64,000 nucleotides of DNA. Source: Streptomyces caelestis (lineage in GTDB: Bacteria; Actinomycetota; Actinomycetes; Streptomycetales; Streptomycetaceae). Position 1 is the stretch's first letter. Every line of letters begins with the position of its first letter. A program made the translations under genes and the position numbers. The stretch covers positions 7,750,001 to 7,814,000 of the forward strand of contig NZ_JACHNE010000001.1 of NCBI RefSeq assembly GCF_014205255.1, given 5' to 3'. Shown piece after piece: positions 7,692 to 15,659 of the stretch. The notes below the pieces were generated by a model. It was not told where the DNA came from and did no database searches. It saw only the letters and a program-made list of their open reading frames with translations.

Positions 7692-8281
7692 TCAGCGGTG
7701 GGCGGCGAGGGAGACGTGCTCCCAGTCGGCCCAGGCCGCCAGCTTGCGCGTGTAGTGGTCCTTGACCGGCTCGATCGGCGGTCTGCCGAAGAACACCCGC
7801 AGCGGCGGGTTCTCGGCGCCCACGATGGTCAGCAGCGCGGGTCCGACGGCCTTCGGGTCGCCCATGTCGGACAGGTCCAGGCCCTCGGCCAGGGCTTGGC
7901 GGACACCGTCGTAGAGGGGTTGGGCTCGGAGTTCCCCGCGGAGGCGCCGGGCCGGTCGGTGGGGTAGGGGCCGGGCTCGACCAGGGTGACCTTGATGTTC
8001 TGCCCGGCGACCTCGGCGGCCAGGGCCTCCGTCACGCATTTGGAGCGGGTGGTGGCCTTGATGTCCTCCGCAGTGCGCCGAACGGCGGCCGTGTTCCGCA
8101 CGGCGAGGACCGCCTCCGCTCCGGCCGCGGCGAGCGCCTGGGCGGTCTCCATGCCGGTGCCGGTGCAGGAGGCGGCTGCGGTGACGACGGCGCGGCGGCC
8201 GGTGAGATCCGTGCGCGCGATGACCTCGGCGGCCGTGGATCCGGTGTGGAAGGGCGTGGTGATGCGTGTGCTCGTGGTCAT
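7692..8281 (-). pseudogene. Short-chain dehydrogenase, broken
   Basis: The N-terminal 50-odd residues look like the Rossmann start of an SDR (LTGRRAVVTAAASCTGTGMETAQALAAAGAE). The sequence then jumps to a late SDR block (VTEALAAEVAGQNIKVTLVEPGPYPTD), so the catalytic Tyr-x-x-x-Lys region is deleted. After that the reading frame changes, and the C-terminal part (LYDGVRQALAEGLDLSDMGD onward to 7692) lies in another frame. The glycine motif is also degraded. It faces the TetR gene across a region with two operator-like palindromes, so it was probably that regulator's target. Confidence 0.85.
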
Positions 8282-8317
8282 GTCGGCACGTACTCCCGGC
8301 TTGCTACGATCAAAAAT

Positions 8318-8331
8318 CGGAGGCTCCTCCG
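8318..8331. promoter_or_regulatory. TetR operator, site 1
   Basis: CGGAGGCTCCTCCG is a perfect 14-bp palindrome in the divergent region between the broken SDR and the TetR gene. Its centre is 32 bp, about three helical turns, from site 2. Confidence 0.65.
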
Positions 8332-8349
8332 CTTTGCTTGAACTTTAAA

Positions 8350-8363
8350 CGGAGGCGCCTCCG
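8350..8363. promoter_or_regulatory. TetR operator, site 2
   Basis: CGGAGGCGCCTCCG is a perfect 14-bp palindrome differing from site 1 by one base. It lies 22 bases upstream of the tetR start. Paired sites in a divergent promoter are typical of TetR autoregulation. Confidence 0.65.
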
Positions 8364-8385
8364 ATTGTCCAGAGGGAGGAATGCT

Positions 8386-8961
8386 GTGACCGGCAACACA
8401 CGCGGGCTGCGTGCCGACGCGCGGCGTAACCGGCAACGCCTGCTCGACGTCGCCGTACGCGCTTTCTCCGAGCAGGGCACGGACGCGTCGCTGGAGGCCA
8501 TCGCCAGAGAGGCCGGGGTGGGCATCGGCACGCTGTACCGGCACTTCCCCACCCGGGAGGCACTGCTTGAGGCCGCCTACCGCAACGAGGTCGCGCGGGT
8601 CTGCGACAGCGCCGGGGAACTGCTGGCGCAGTACCCGCCCGACATGGCGATGCGGGTGTGGATGGACCGGTTCATCGACTATCTGGCCACCAAGCAGGGC
8701 ATGGCGGACGCGTTGAAAGCCGTCATCGCCTCCGGCGACTCGGACCCGTTCGCCGAGAGTCTGGACCGGATCAGCTCGGCCATCAGCACGCTGCTGAAGG
8801 CCGGGGCCGAGGCGGGCGTCCTGCGCTCCGACGTCGACCCTCTCGACGTCGGCTTCAGCCTCGGCGGCATCCTGCTGATCACCACCGACAAGGGGCTGCG
8901 CGACCGCGCGAGCCGCATGCTCGATCTGCTCCTCGACGGACTCCGCTACCGCGCCGGCTGA
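8386..8961 (+). CDS. TetR family transcriptional regulator
   Basis: A 191-residue TetR-type repressor. The N-terminal helix-turn-helix includes LEAIAREAGVGIGTLYRHFPTREALLEAAY (about 35-64), and the C-terminal part is a helical ligand-binding domain. GTG 8386 is chosen because GGGAGGA precedes it; the ATG at 8381 is out of frame. It is divergent from the broken SDR, with two palindromic sites between them. The regulator appears intact although both flanking enzyme genes are ruined, so it may now control only itself. Confidence 0.9.
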   Translation: MTGNTRGLRADARRNRQRLLDVAVRAFSEQGTDASLEAIAREAGVGIGTLYRHFPTREALLEAAYRNEVARVCDSAGELLAQYPPDMAMRVWMDRFIDYLATKQGMADALKAVIASGDSDPFAESLDRISSAISTLLKAGAEAGVLRSDVDPLDVGFSLGGILLITTDKGLRDRASRMLDLLLDGLRYRAG

Positions 8962-8973
8962 ACTGGAGACCTC

Positions 8974-9330
8974 ATACGACTGGGCGTACACATCACCCGC
9001 TACGGCCGCCCCGGCGGTCCGGCCGCCCTCGGGTCCGAGTCGGCCGCGGCGGGCGCGGTCGCGGAGGAGGCCGGCGTCAGCCGGCTCTCCGTCATGGACC
9101 ACTGCTTCCAGCCGGAGGCTACGGGCTCACCGTGAGCGAGCCCATGCTGGAGGGCCACAGCACCCTCGGTCATCTTGCGGCCCACACCTCGACGACCCGA
9201 CTCGGCCTGTGGATCACAGGGGTGACGTACTGTCACCTGGCTGCTGGTCCACCGGTCCCCGTCGGTGATCCCTTCCCGGCCACCGTCGTCAGGCCGATGG
9301 CCGGCGAGCGGCATGCGGAGAACGGCGAGC
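8974..9330 (+). pseudogene. Luciferase-like F420-dependent oxidoreductase, remnant
   Basis: The start LGVHITRYGRPGGPAALGSE, then SRLSVMDHCFQPE, then after a frame change MLEGHSTLGHLAAHTSTTRLGL are the ordered N-terminal blocks of an LLM-class oxidoreductase. The expected initiator is ATA (8974-8976) rather than ATG, there is a frame change with a stop near 9135, and everything beyond the first third is missing or unrecognisable. The right boundary is approximate. Confidence 0.8.
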
Positions 9331-9638
9331 GCTTCGTGAAAGCGGCCGTCGAGGACGGCGGTCATCGCCGGCCTGGACAACGACGCCCGCAGCGCAGACC
9401 GTGGTCGGTGCTCAGGTCTGAAGAGGGAATGGGTGGTGAGGTCGGTGCCGGACCGAGGCGGTGGACTGCGGCGGTGGACCGCCCTCGACGGCCTCAGCAC
9501 CTGCCTGAGCGGCGTCACTTTGCGGGAAGGCGAGCCCGCAGCTATCTTCATACTCAACAATGCGACTAGGTGCCTAGTTGTTTAGCGATGGCCGTGTGCC
9601 ACTTCTATCAGCAGCGTTGACGAGAGGCGGTCGGCCCC
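9331..9638. other. Gene-free stretch with a palindromic operator-like site
   Basis: No reading frame here resembles a protein family, and the sequence looks like decayed coding DNA following the luciferase-like remnant. The only clear structure is the palindrome at 9565-9578, close to the SGNH hydrolase start. Confidence 0.5.
9565..9578. promoter_or_regulatory. Palindrome upstream of the SGNH hydrolase gene
   Basis: ACTAGGTGCCTAGT is a perfect palindrome (arms ACTAGG/CCTAGT, two-base centre), 60 bases before the GTG start at 9639. It is likely a repressor site for the hydrolase gene; the regulator is unknown. Confidence 0.5.
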
Positions 9639-10442
9639 GTGTCGAGCAGTGGGTATCTGCGCTATGTCGCCCTGGGTGACAGTCATACCGAGGGGGTCGG
9701 GGACGGCGACGACGTCCGTGGTCTTCGGGGCTGGGCGGACCGGCTCGCCGAGCAGGTCGCCCGCCACAACCCCGGCCTGCTCTACGCCAACCTCGCGGTG
9801 CGCGGCCGTAAGGCCGGTCAGGTGCGCGCCGAGCAGCTCGCTCCGGCTCTCGCGATGCGGCCCGACCTCGCCACCGTGGTGGCTGGCGTCAACGACGTGT
9901 TGCGCCCGAGCTGCGACCTCGATGAGGTGGTCGGCCATGTCGAGGCGATGTTCGCCGCCCTCACCGCCCAGGGCGCCACGGTCGCGACCCTCATGTTTCC
10001 CGACGTCGGGCGTATCACGCCGTTGTCCCGCCCGATAGGTCACCGTGTTCTCGCACTCAACGCGCGCATCCGGGAGGCCGCCGACCGCCACGGCGTGGTG
10101 GTGGCGGAGACGGCCGCGCACGCGGCGGCGACCGATCCGCGGTTGTGGAGTGCTGACCGGCTGCACGCCGGCCCGCTGGGACACGCGCGCATCGCGGCTG
10201 CCGTGGCCCAGGCGCTCGGTCTGCCGGGCAGCGACGACAAGTGGACCCTTCCCCTTCCCGCGGGGACGGACATCTCTGTCTGGAGGGCCGTGGGTGCCGA
10301 ACTGCGCTGGGCCGGCACCTTCCTCGGCCCTTGGGTCGGCCGCCGCCTGCGTGGCCGCTCCTCCGGTGATGGCCGCCAGGCCAAGCGGCCGGTGCTGCTT
10401 CCGGTGGCCGCGTCCGCCGGGGACACCTCCCCAGCAGTGTGA
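9639..10442 (+). CDS. SGNH/GDSL family hydrolase
   Basis: A 267-residue esterase/lipase-like protein of the SGNH fold. GDSHTEG (13-19) carries the nucleophile Ser15, followed by the GVNDV block (Asn) and DRLHAGPLGH near the C-terminus supplying Asp and His. There is no signal peptide, and a basic low-complexity tail of about 45 residues follows the catalytic domain, so a cytoplasmic esterase is likely. The GTG start at 9639 has a GAGAGGCGG site upstream. It is the best-preserved enzyme gene in the tRNA-flanked patch. The substrate is unknown. Confidence 0.87.
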   Translation: MSSSGYLRYVALGDSHTEGVGDGDDVRGLRGWADRLAEQVARHNPGLLYANLAVRGRKAGQVRAEQLAPALAMRPDLATVVAGVNDVLRPSCDLDEVVGHVEAMFAALTAQGATVATLMFPDVGRITPLSRPIGHRVLALNARIREAADRHGVVVAETAAHAAATDPRLWSADRLHAGPLGHARIAAAVAQALGLPGSDDKWTLPLPAGTDISVWRAVGAELRWAGTFLGPWVGRRLRGRSSGDGRQAKRPVLLPVAASAGDTSPAV

Positions 10443-10790
10443 TGCTGCGGCCCGCGACGGCGCCGGCGGCTCCTCGTGCTGAACTGCTCTTCACCGGCCG
10501 GGAGCTGGAAATGAGTGACGTCCATCCCTTCGCGTCCGGCGCGCGAAGCGTCTGCGGATCGTCAGCGACGTGGCCCTAGGCGTCGGGGCACTGCTGTTCA
10601 CCGTGTTCTACGTCGGTGCCGACATGGACCCCGCCAGTCACCTCCACGGGACTGCATCGCAACCCCGCCGACAAGGAACCGCAGCCGGTCCTCGCTCGGA
10701 CATCTGCCGACGACCCCTGGGAGGCCGGGCTGCTCACGAGCGTCCAGCTACTCACTTTGTTGACTAACTGTGTGGGTGGGACCGCCGCGG
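10443..10790. other. Gene-free stretch
   Basis: No supported gene. One hydrophobic snippet around 10567-10625 (VGALLFTVFYVGAD) may be the remnant of a membrane protein. A TTGACTAAC half-site at 10760-10768 matches the PadR operator on the other side of the padR gene. Confidence 0.5.
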
Positions 10791-11366
10791 TCAGCCGTCG
10801 GCCCGGAGCGCGGCCGTGCGCTGTTCGAGCCTGCGCAGCGCCATGTCCCCCCACTGGAGGTTCTCCCGCTCGAACGACATTCCGCGCAGCAGGGTGAGAT
10901 ACGGGCCGATGCGCTCGGCCTCGGCGAAGTACGCCTCCTCCGAGCGCCCGTCGAGCAGACGCTGCCGGAGCCTCTCGTAGCGGGCCAGCTTGGCGGTGGC
11001 CCACTCCATGCGCTCGGCGATGGCAGTCCGGACCGCTTCCATGTCGCCCGCGTCCAGGCACTGCACCTTGACAAGCAACTCGTCCCGGATCACCGCCGGT
11101 TTACCCAAGGGCTCGGCGGTGTAGGCGTGGACGGCCTTCCGCCCGGCCTCCGTCAAGGAGAACAGTCGCTTGTTAGGGCGGCGCTCCTGCTCGACGACGC
11201 GGGCCGTGACGAGTCCTTCGGCCTCCATGCGATCCAGCTCCCGGTAGAGCTGCTGAGGCGTCGACATCCAGAAGTTGGCGACCGTCGCGTCGAACGCCTT
11301 CGCGAGGTCGTACCCGGACGCCTCGCCCTCCAACAGCGCGGCCATCACCGCGTTCCGCAAAGCCAT
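10791..11366 (-). CDS. PadR family transcriptional regulator
   Basis: A 191-residue PadR-type repressor. The N-terminal winged helix (about 1-80; LLEGEASGYDLAKAF, then LYRELDRMEAEGLV) is followed by a long helical C-terminal dimerisation domain (about 90-175). ATG 11366 opens the conserved MALRNAVMAALLEG block. An inverted repeat just upstream is a good candidate for its operator. The genes it faces across the divergent promoter are broken. Confidence 0.9.
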   Translation of the reverse strand: MALRNAVMAALLEGEASGYDLAKAFDATVANFWMSTPQQLYRELDRMEAEGLVTARVVEQERRPNKRLFSLTEAGRKAVHAYTAEPLGKPAVIRDELLVKVQCLDAGDMEAVRTAIAERMEWATAKLARYERLRQRLLDGRSEEAYFAEAERIGPYLTLLRGMSFERENLQWGDMALRRLEQRTAALRADG

Positions 11367-11389
11367 GGATGCACGCTAGCACCACTGTG

Positions 11390-11411
11390 ATTAGTCAACA
11401 GGGTGACTAAT
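11390..11411. promoter_or_regulatory. PadR operator
   Basis: ATTAGTCA (11390-11397) and TGACTAAT (11404-11411) are exact reverse complements separated by six bases, 24 bases upstream of the padR start and in the divergent promoter. PadR proteins commonly bind such repeats and repress themselves. Confidence 0.6.
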
Positions 11412-11498
11412 AGTCGCCCTTACCCTGTAGATACGCCATGCCGGGCCCCTCATCTCCACCGCATATATTCGCATTGTTGCATATCCGAGGATCGGCTC

Positions 11499-11696
11499 AT
11501 GCATCCCTTCCGCAAAGCCGTCGAGAGCGACGACCTGGAGGCCGTGGCCGCTGTCGGCGATCTCATGCACTTCGACGATGACGGGAAGATCGACGATTTC
11601 ACAGGGATGGTGCGCCCGCTCTCCGCCGCCCAGGCGCTCGGCGAGGCCATGGGCGCCCAGTTCGAGCAGATCGCCCGAGAGGCCGCCGAACAGTGA
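11499..11696 (+). pseudogene. SnoaL-like (NTF2-fold) protein, internally deleted
   Basis: A 65-codon frame whose first 15 residues (MHPFRKAVESDDLEA) match the usual start of small SnoaL-like proteins. From residue 20 it continues directly with the usual end (GKIDDFTGMVRPLSAAQALGEAMGAQF). The central 70-80 residues that form most of the fold are missing without a frame change. It could still be translated, but hardly as a folded barrel. The stop overlaps the GTG of the next fragment. It is divergent from padR. Confidence 0.65.
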
Positions 11697-11850
11697 CCAC
11701 GACGACGGACTTCGACGCGGTGGTCATCGGCGCGGGCAACGCCGGACTGACCGCCGCCACCCTCCCACGCGCGGGACTGCGCACCCTCCTGGTGGAGCGC
11801 CACAACGTCCACGGCGGCTGCGCCACCTCCAGGGCGTCCACGGCGGCCCA
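11693..11850 (+). pseudogene. FAD-dependent oxidoreductase (phytoene desaturase-like), N-terminal remnant
   Basis: GTG 11693 opens a frame with a classical dinucleotide-binding start (FDAVVIGAGNAGLTAATL, then LLVERHNVHGGCATS), as in CrtI-like oxidoreductases. Family likeness ends after about 50 residues, where a full protein would have around 500. It is cut off shortly before the degenerate tRNA segment at 11907, which suggests the loss happened at the end of an integrated element. The right boundary is approximate. Confidence 0.8.
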
Positions 11851-11906
11851 GTCGGGCCAGTCGGTGGGTCCTAGTCGTGGCGTCGACACGTTTCAGGCAC
11901 ATACCC

Positions 11907-11955
11907 CTTGGTCCCTACCTCGGGGGTCAGGGGGCGCAGGTTCACATCCTGTCGT
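11907..11955 (+). repeat. Degenerate copy of the tRNA-Pro 3' half (candidate att site)
   Basis: After CTTGGT, the segment GGGGGTCAGGGGGCGCAGG onward to ATCCTGTCGT (11955) reproduces the anticodon-loop to acceptor part of the tRNA-Pro gene with a few mismatches and a gap in the anticodon stem. It has the same orientation as the intact gene at 5643-5716. Integrases that use tRNA genes leave exactly this type of 3'-end direct repeat at the far end of the island. Confidence 0.65.
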
Positions 11956-11962
11956 TTCCGGG

Positions 11963-12964
11963 TCAGCCGCCACCGTCCAGGTCACTGCGCCGGCGCCGCA
12001 CCTTGAGCTCGTGACCCCGCAGCTCCATCTCGTACAGCTTCCCGCGCGCGTTCTCGAAGGGCCGGTGGAGGATCATCATCAGGCGGCCGTCGAAGGTGTG
12101 GAACAGCATGCCGTGGCCGCTGTCGTCGCGGACCAGGGGCCGGTGCTGCTGCCACGGGCCCTGGATGTCCCCGGATCTCGATACGGCGTACGTCTGGACG
12201 TAACCGCCGCTGATCGTGCCGTCCTGGCCGGCCGTGTTCTTCTCGTAGGTCGACCACAGCATGAGCAGGGAGCCGTCAGGGGTGCGGTACAGCTGGGGGC
12301 CGTCGGTGATGTAGGGCGGCAGCTGGTGCGGTACGCCCGCGGGGATCTGCTCGGAGGTCCAGGGCGCGTCCGAGGCCTTGAAGAGGTAGACAGGGTCGCC
12401 GACCGTCCCGGACAGGTCGGGGGTCAGCCGGATCGCCTCCATCGTGCCGTCGATCGTCTGGAGCCACTCGTGCGCGTACACCATCCAGGGCTGCCCGGAC
12501 GGGTCGACGTACAGCGTGCCGTCGAGGGTCATGAGGTGCTCGGGCGGGACGGGGCGTGCCGGGTCGAGGACGGTGAACGGGCCGAGCGGTGAGTCGGAGA
12601 CGGCCGTGACCGTGCCGCGCATATGGGTCGGGGTCCGGAACGGGACACCCCACTGGTTGGCCGGAGGGACCGGGAGGGGCCTGTCCGCGTTGTGCAGGGT
12701 GGTGAAGAGGTAGTACCGGCCGTCCCAGGCGTGCACCTCCGGCGCCCACGCGCCGTCCGTCGCCCAGATGCCCTGCTGCTCGGCGGTCAGGAACACCACG
12801 ACGGGGCGCGTCCAGTCGCGCAGGTCGTGGCTGCGGTAGACCATCGTGCCGGTGCCGTCGACGCCTGATACGGAGGGGTCGTTGGACGTGTAGAGGTGGT
12901 AGGTGCGCGTCGGTCCGTCGGCGACGACGAACGGATCGTGCAGCGGCATGCCGGGAAGCCGCAT
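11963..12964 (-). CDS. Glycoside hydrolase family 43-like protein
   Basis: A 333-residue five-bladed beta-propeller protein of the GH43 type, acting on arabinose- or xylose-containing polysaccharides. Near the N-terminus LHDPFVVAD supplies the likely catalytic-base Asp. WAPEVHAWDGRYYLF, LDGTLYVD, and DGPQLYRTPDGSLLMLW follow in family order. No signal peptide is seen, so it probably acts on imported oligosaccharides. ATG 12964 follows a GAGGGGTGAG site. Its stop is only a few bases from the degenerate tRNA segment, so it marks the start of undisturbed chromosome. Confidence 0.85.
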   Translation of the reverse strand: MRLPGMPLHDPFVVADGPTRTYHLYTSNDPSVSGVDGTGTMVYRSHDLRDWTRPVVVFLTAEQQGIWATDGAWAPEVHAWDGRYYLFTTLHNADRPLPVPPANQWGVPFRTPTHMRGTVTAVSDSPLGPFTVLDPARPVPPEHLMTLDGTLYVDPSGQPWMVYAHEWLQTIDGTMEAIRLTPDLSGTVGDPVYLFKASDAPWTSEQIPAGVPHQLPPYITDGPQLYRTPDGSLLMLWSTYEKNTAGQDGTISGGYVQTYAVSRSGDIQGPWQQHRPLVRDDSGHGMLFHTFDGRLMMILHRPFENARGKLYEMELRGHELKVRRRRSDLDGGG

Positions 12965-12995
12965 CGGCTCACCCCTCGGTAATGGCCCGCACCCG

Positions 12996-13532
12996 TCAGA
13001 TCACGCAGCCCGCATGGGCCAGCGCCTGCTTGAGCAGCACCCCGTGGCCGCCCGGCATCTCGCTCTGCACCGCCTCCGAGACGGCTTCCTGAGGGCTGAA
13101 CCACACCAGGTCCAGCGCGTCCTGCCGGGGCCGGCAGTCGCCCGTCACCGGCACGATGTAGGCGAGGGACACCGCGTGCTGGCGGGGGTCGTGGTACGGC
13201 GTGACGCCTTGCGTCGGGAAGTACTCCGCGACCGTGAACGGCTGGAGCGACGGCGGGACGTGGGGCAGGGCGACCGGACCGAGGTCCTTCTCCAGGTGGC
13301 GCAGCAGGGCGTCGCGGACCCGTTCGTGGTGCAGCACACGGCCGGAGACCAGCGTCCGGCTGACCGTTCCGTCGGGTCCCATGCGCAGCAGCACACCGAC
13401 ACTCGTGACTTCGCCGCTGCCGTCGACACGGACCGGGACGGCGTCGACGTACAGGATCGGCATGCGGGCGCGTGTCATCTCCAGTTCGTCGGAGGACAGC
13501 CAGCCGGGCGTGGTTTCGGTCATGTCAGACAT
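12996..13532 (-). CDS. Nudix-like protein, DUF4916 family
   Basis: A 178-residue protein of the DUF4916/Nudix-like group. It has the family's FTVAEYFPTQG, DPRQHAVSLAYIVPVTGDC and ALDLVWFSPQEAV blocks. A canonical Nudix box (GX5EX7REUXEEXGU) is not intact, so hydrolase activity is uncertain. Start 13532 (ATG); ATG 13523 is an alternative. It lies 31 bases upstream of the GH43 gene in the same direction and may be co-transcribed. Confidence 0.8.
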   Translation of the reverse strand: MSDMTETTPGWLSSDELEMTRARMPILYVDAVPVRVDGSGEVTSVGVLLRMGPDGTVSRTLVSGRVLHHERVRDALLRHLEKDLGPVALPHVPPSLQPFTVAEYFPTQGVTPYHDPRQHAVSLAYIVPVTGDCRPRQDALDLVWFSPQEAVSEAVQSEMPGGHGVLLKQALAHAGCVI

Positions 13533-13654
13533 CGCTTGATCATACTTTCAGCCGTTCGGACTTCCTGGATAGCCGCTCGGGAGGAACTGTGACCGTCCCC
13601 ACGCCGTTCAACCGCCTCCCGGCGAGTCGTCCGGGAGCCGGTAGACCCGCCAGG

Positions 13655-13685
13655 ACCGCGTCGGCCCGGGTGGGGCCGACGCGGT
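13655..13685 (-). terminator. Hairpin downstream of the DUF574 methyltransferase
   Basis: ACCGCGTCGGCCC (13655-13667) and GGGCCGACGCGGT (13673-13685) form a perfect 13-bp stem with a 5-base loop. It lies 90 bases past the methyltransferase stop and before the DUF4916 gene, and probably separates the two leftward transcripts. There is no T tract. Confidence 0.55.
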
Positions 13686-13775
13686 GGAGGGTGAGGCCGA
13701 CGTCGAGACGCACCTGCTCGAAGACCGCGCGAGGTACGCGGCCTGCCGTTCCTCGGCGAAGGTGGGCGCCGGGAG

Positions 13776-14588
13776 TCAGGGCTTCACGGCCACCGCGCCG
13801 TACTGCGGCACCAGCACGGCCGAGCCGGCGTCGGCACGCCACTGCCCGCACGAGACCATGCCCGGATCGAGCAGCTCCAGACCGTCGAGGAACGCGGCGA
13901 TGTCCGCGCCGCTGCGGGCGGTGATCGGGGGAGTGGCGTTCTCGTTCCAGAACTTCATGGCCGGGATCTGCCCCGCGCCGCCGAGCTCGTCGTCGAAGGT
14001 CGGGTGGGTGAGGACCAGGAAGCTGCCGGAAGGGACCGCGGCCATCACGCGGCGCACGATGTCCCGGGCCTGCTCCGCGTCCAGGACGAAGTTGAGGATG
14101 CCCAGCATCATGACGGCCACGGGCCGGTTGAAGTCCAGGGTGTGCCCGGCCCGTTCGACGATGGCCTCCGGGTCGTGCACGTCGGCGTCGATGTAGGCGG
14201 TGACGCCGTCGCGGGTGCCGGTCAGCAGGGTGCGGGCGTGTACCAGCACGATCGGGTCGTTGTCGACGTAGACGATCCGTGAGTCGGGCGCGATCCGCTG
14301 GGCGATCTCGTGGGTGTTGTCCGCCGTCGGCAGCCCCGTGCCGATGTCCAGGAACTGCCGCACTCCGCGCTCGCCGGCCAGGAACGACACGGCCCGGCCC
14401 AGGAAGTCCCGGTCCGCCCGGGCGATGTCCCGGATGATCGGGAACATGCCGGCCACGTGCTCGCCGACCCGCTGGTCGACCTCGTAGTTGTCCTTGCCGC
14501 CGATCCAGTAGTTCCACACGCGCGCGTTGTGCGCCACACCGGTGTTCAGCCTCGCCGAGCCGCTCGGCGGGGTGTGGCTCTCACTCAC
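13776..14588 (-). CDS. SAM-dependent methyltransferase, DUF574 family
   Basis: A 270-residue protein of the DUF574 methyltransferase family, which is expanded in Streptomyces. The signature RVWNYWIGGKDNYEVDQ is near the N-terminus, FLDIGTGLPTADNTHE is the SAM loop, and VYVDNDPIVLVHARTLL follows. Family members are often near developmental or regulatory genes, and no substrate is established. It starts at ATG 14588. It is a single gene between a strong hairpin and the downstream lipoprotein gene. Confidence 0.92.
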   Translation of the reverse strand: MSESHTPPSGSARLNTGVAHNARVWNYWIGGKDNYEVDQRVGEHVAGMFPIIRDIARADRDFLGRAVSFLAGERGVRQFLDIGTGLPTADNTHEIAQRIAPDSRIVYVDNDPIVLVHARTLLTGTRDGVTAYIDADVHDPEAIVERAGHTLDFNRPVAVMMLGILNFVLDAEQARDIVRRVMAAVPSGSFLVLTHPTFDDELGGAGQIPAMKFWNENATPPITARSGADIAAFLDGLELLDPGMVSCGQWRADAGSAVLVPQYGAVAVKP

Positions 14589-14724
14589 GTCTCTTCCTCT
14601 CCTCGCACGAGCGACCGATACCGGCCATCGCGGTCATTGTGCCGGTCCGATGATCACGCTGTCCCGGGAATCGGCAGGGCCGGCGGGGCCGTCGGCGCGC
14701 GGCGGGGGAGAGCCGCCGACCGTG

Positions 14725-15549
14725 TTACTGGACCTCGCCCGGGTTCGGAGAGGGCGTCTTGCCGGCCAGCACGTCCTTCAGGCGCTGGGTGCCGAGCCGC
14801 ACCGCCTGCTCGGCGGAGTCGCTCTCGCCCCCGTCGAGCCCGCCCGCCGTGACGGTGATCGTGTCGTTGCCGACGCGTACGGCGGCGACGTCCAGAGTCA
14901 GCGTGGCCTCGCTGCCCCCGGTCCTGCCCCGCACCGTCACGCGCAGGCCCTCACGGGCGTCGCCCACGCCGGGCAGCGAGGCAACGACGACCTGGACGGT
15001 GCGCTGCTCCCCGTCGTCGGTGACGGTGAACTGGTCGCACTTCTCCGGCAGGTTGGCCATCCAGTTCAAGGAGTCCTGCGGGTCGGTCCGTTCGTAGGAG
15101 GCGACCTGGTACAGCATGCGCGAGTCGCCCTGTTCGAAGCCGCGCAGCTCGGACGCGCCGGACGGTCTGCCCAGCAGATCGTCGTCGAAGAGGGAGTCGA
15201 GGAGCCGCTGGCAGTCGGCGGCCTGGGCCTTCGCGGTGAGGAAGCCGGAGACGTCGACCGTGCCGATGAGCAGGCTGTCGTGCCAGTTCTCGGCCTCCGC
15301 GTCCTTGACCTGGGTCCAGTCGTCCTCGATGTCCGCCTCGGTGATCAGCGCGGTGCGGGCGCGGTCCGTGGTGAGAGTGGCGGTGGGAGAGGGGGTCTGC
15401 CGCTTCCCGGCGACCTGTGACGCGGTGACGCCCGAGACACGCGAACCGTCTCCGTCGCCGCCGTCCGAGCAGGCGGCGGTGGTCAGCAGCGTGCCTGCCG
15501 CCAGGGTCGCGGAGAGAACACGGACGAGCCGGTACGGACGGCGGGTCAT
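14725..15549 (-). CDS. Putative lipoprotein
   Basis: A 274-residue exported protein. The signal peptide ends in a lipobox (LLTTAAC, Cys about 27), followed by an Asp/Gly-rich tether. The rest has no family I recognise; it contains ALITEADIEDDWTQV and a WMANLPEKCDQFTVTDDG region as seen in actinobacterial lipoproteins of unknown role. It lies beside the two-component system, so it could be an accessory sensor protein, but that is only neighbourhood. Confidence 0.8.
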   Translation of the reverse strand: MTRRPYRLVRVLSATLAAGTLLTTAACSDGGDGDGSRVSGVTASQVAGKRQTPSPTATLTTDRARTALITEADIEDDWTQVKDAEAENWHDSLLIGTVDVSGFLTAKAQAADCQRLLDSLFDDDLLGRPSGASELRGFEQGDSRMLYQVASYERTDPQDSLNWMANLPEKCDQFTVTDDGEQRTVQVVVASLPGVGDAREGLRVTVRGRTGGSEATLTLDVAAVRVGNDTITVTAGGLDGGESDSAEQAVRLGTQRLKDVLAGKTPSPNPGEVQ

Positions 15550-15659
15550 CGGGAGTGCCTCCTGGGAGCGTGACGCGTGTCCTCAGGGCACCACCGGCAC
15601 CGACGGCCCACCACCGGCACCGGACTGTTCGGGTGAGCACCTCCCAAGGCGCGGGCGCC

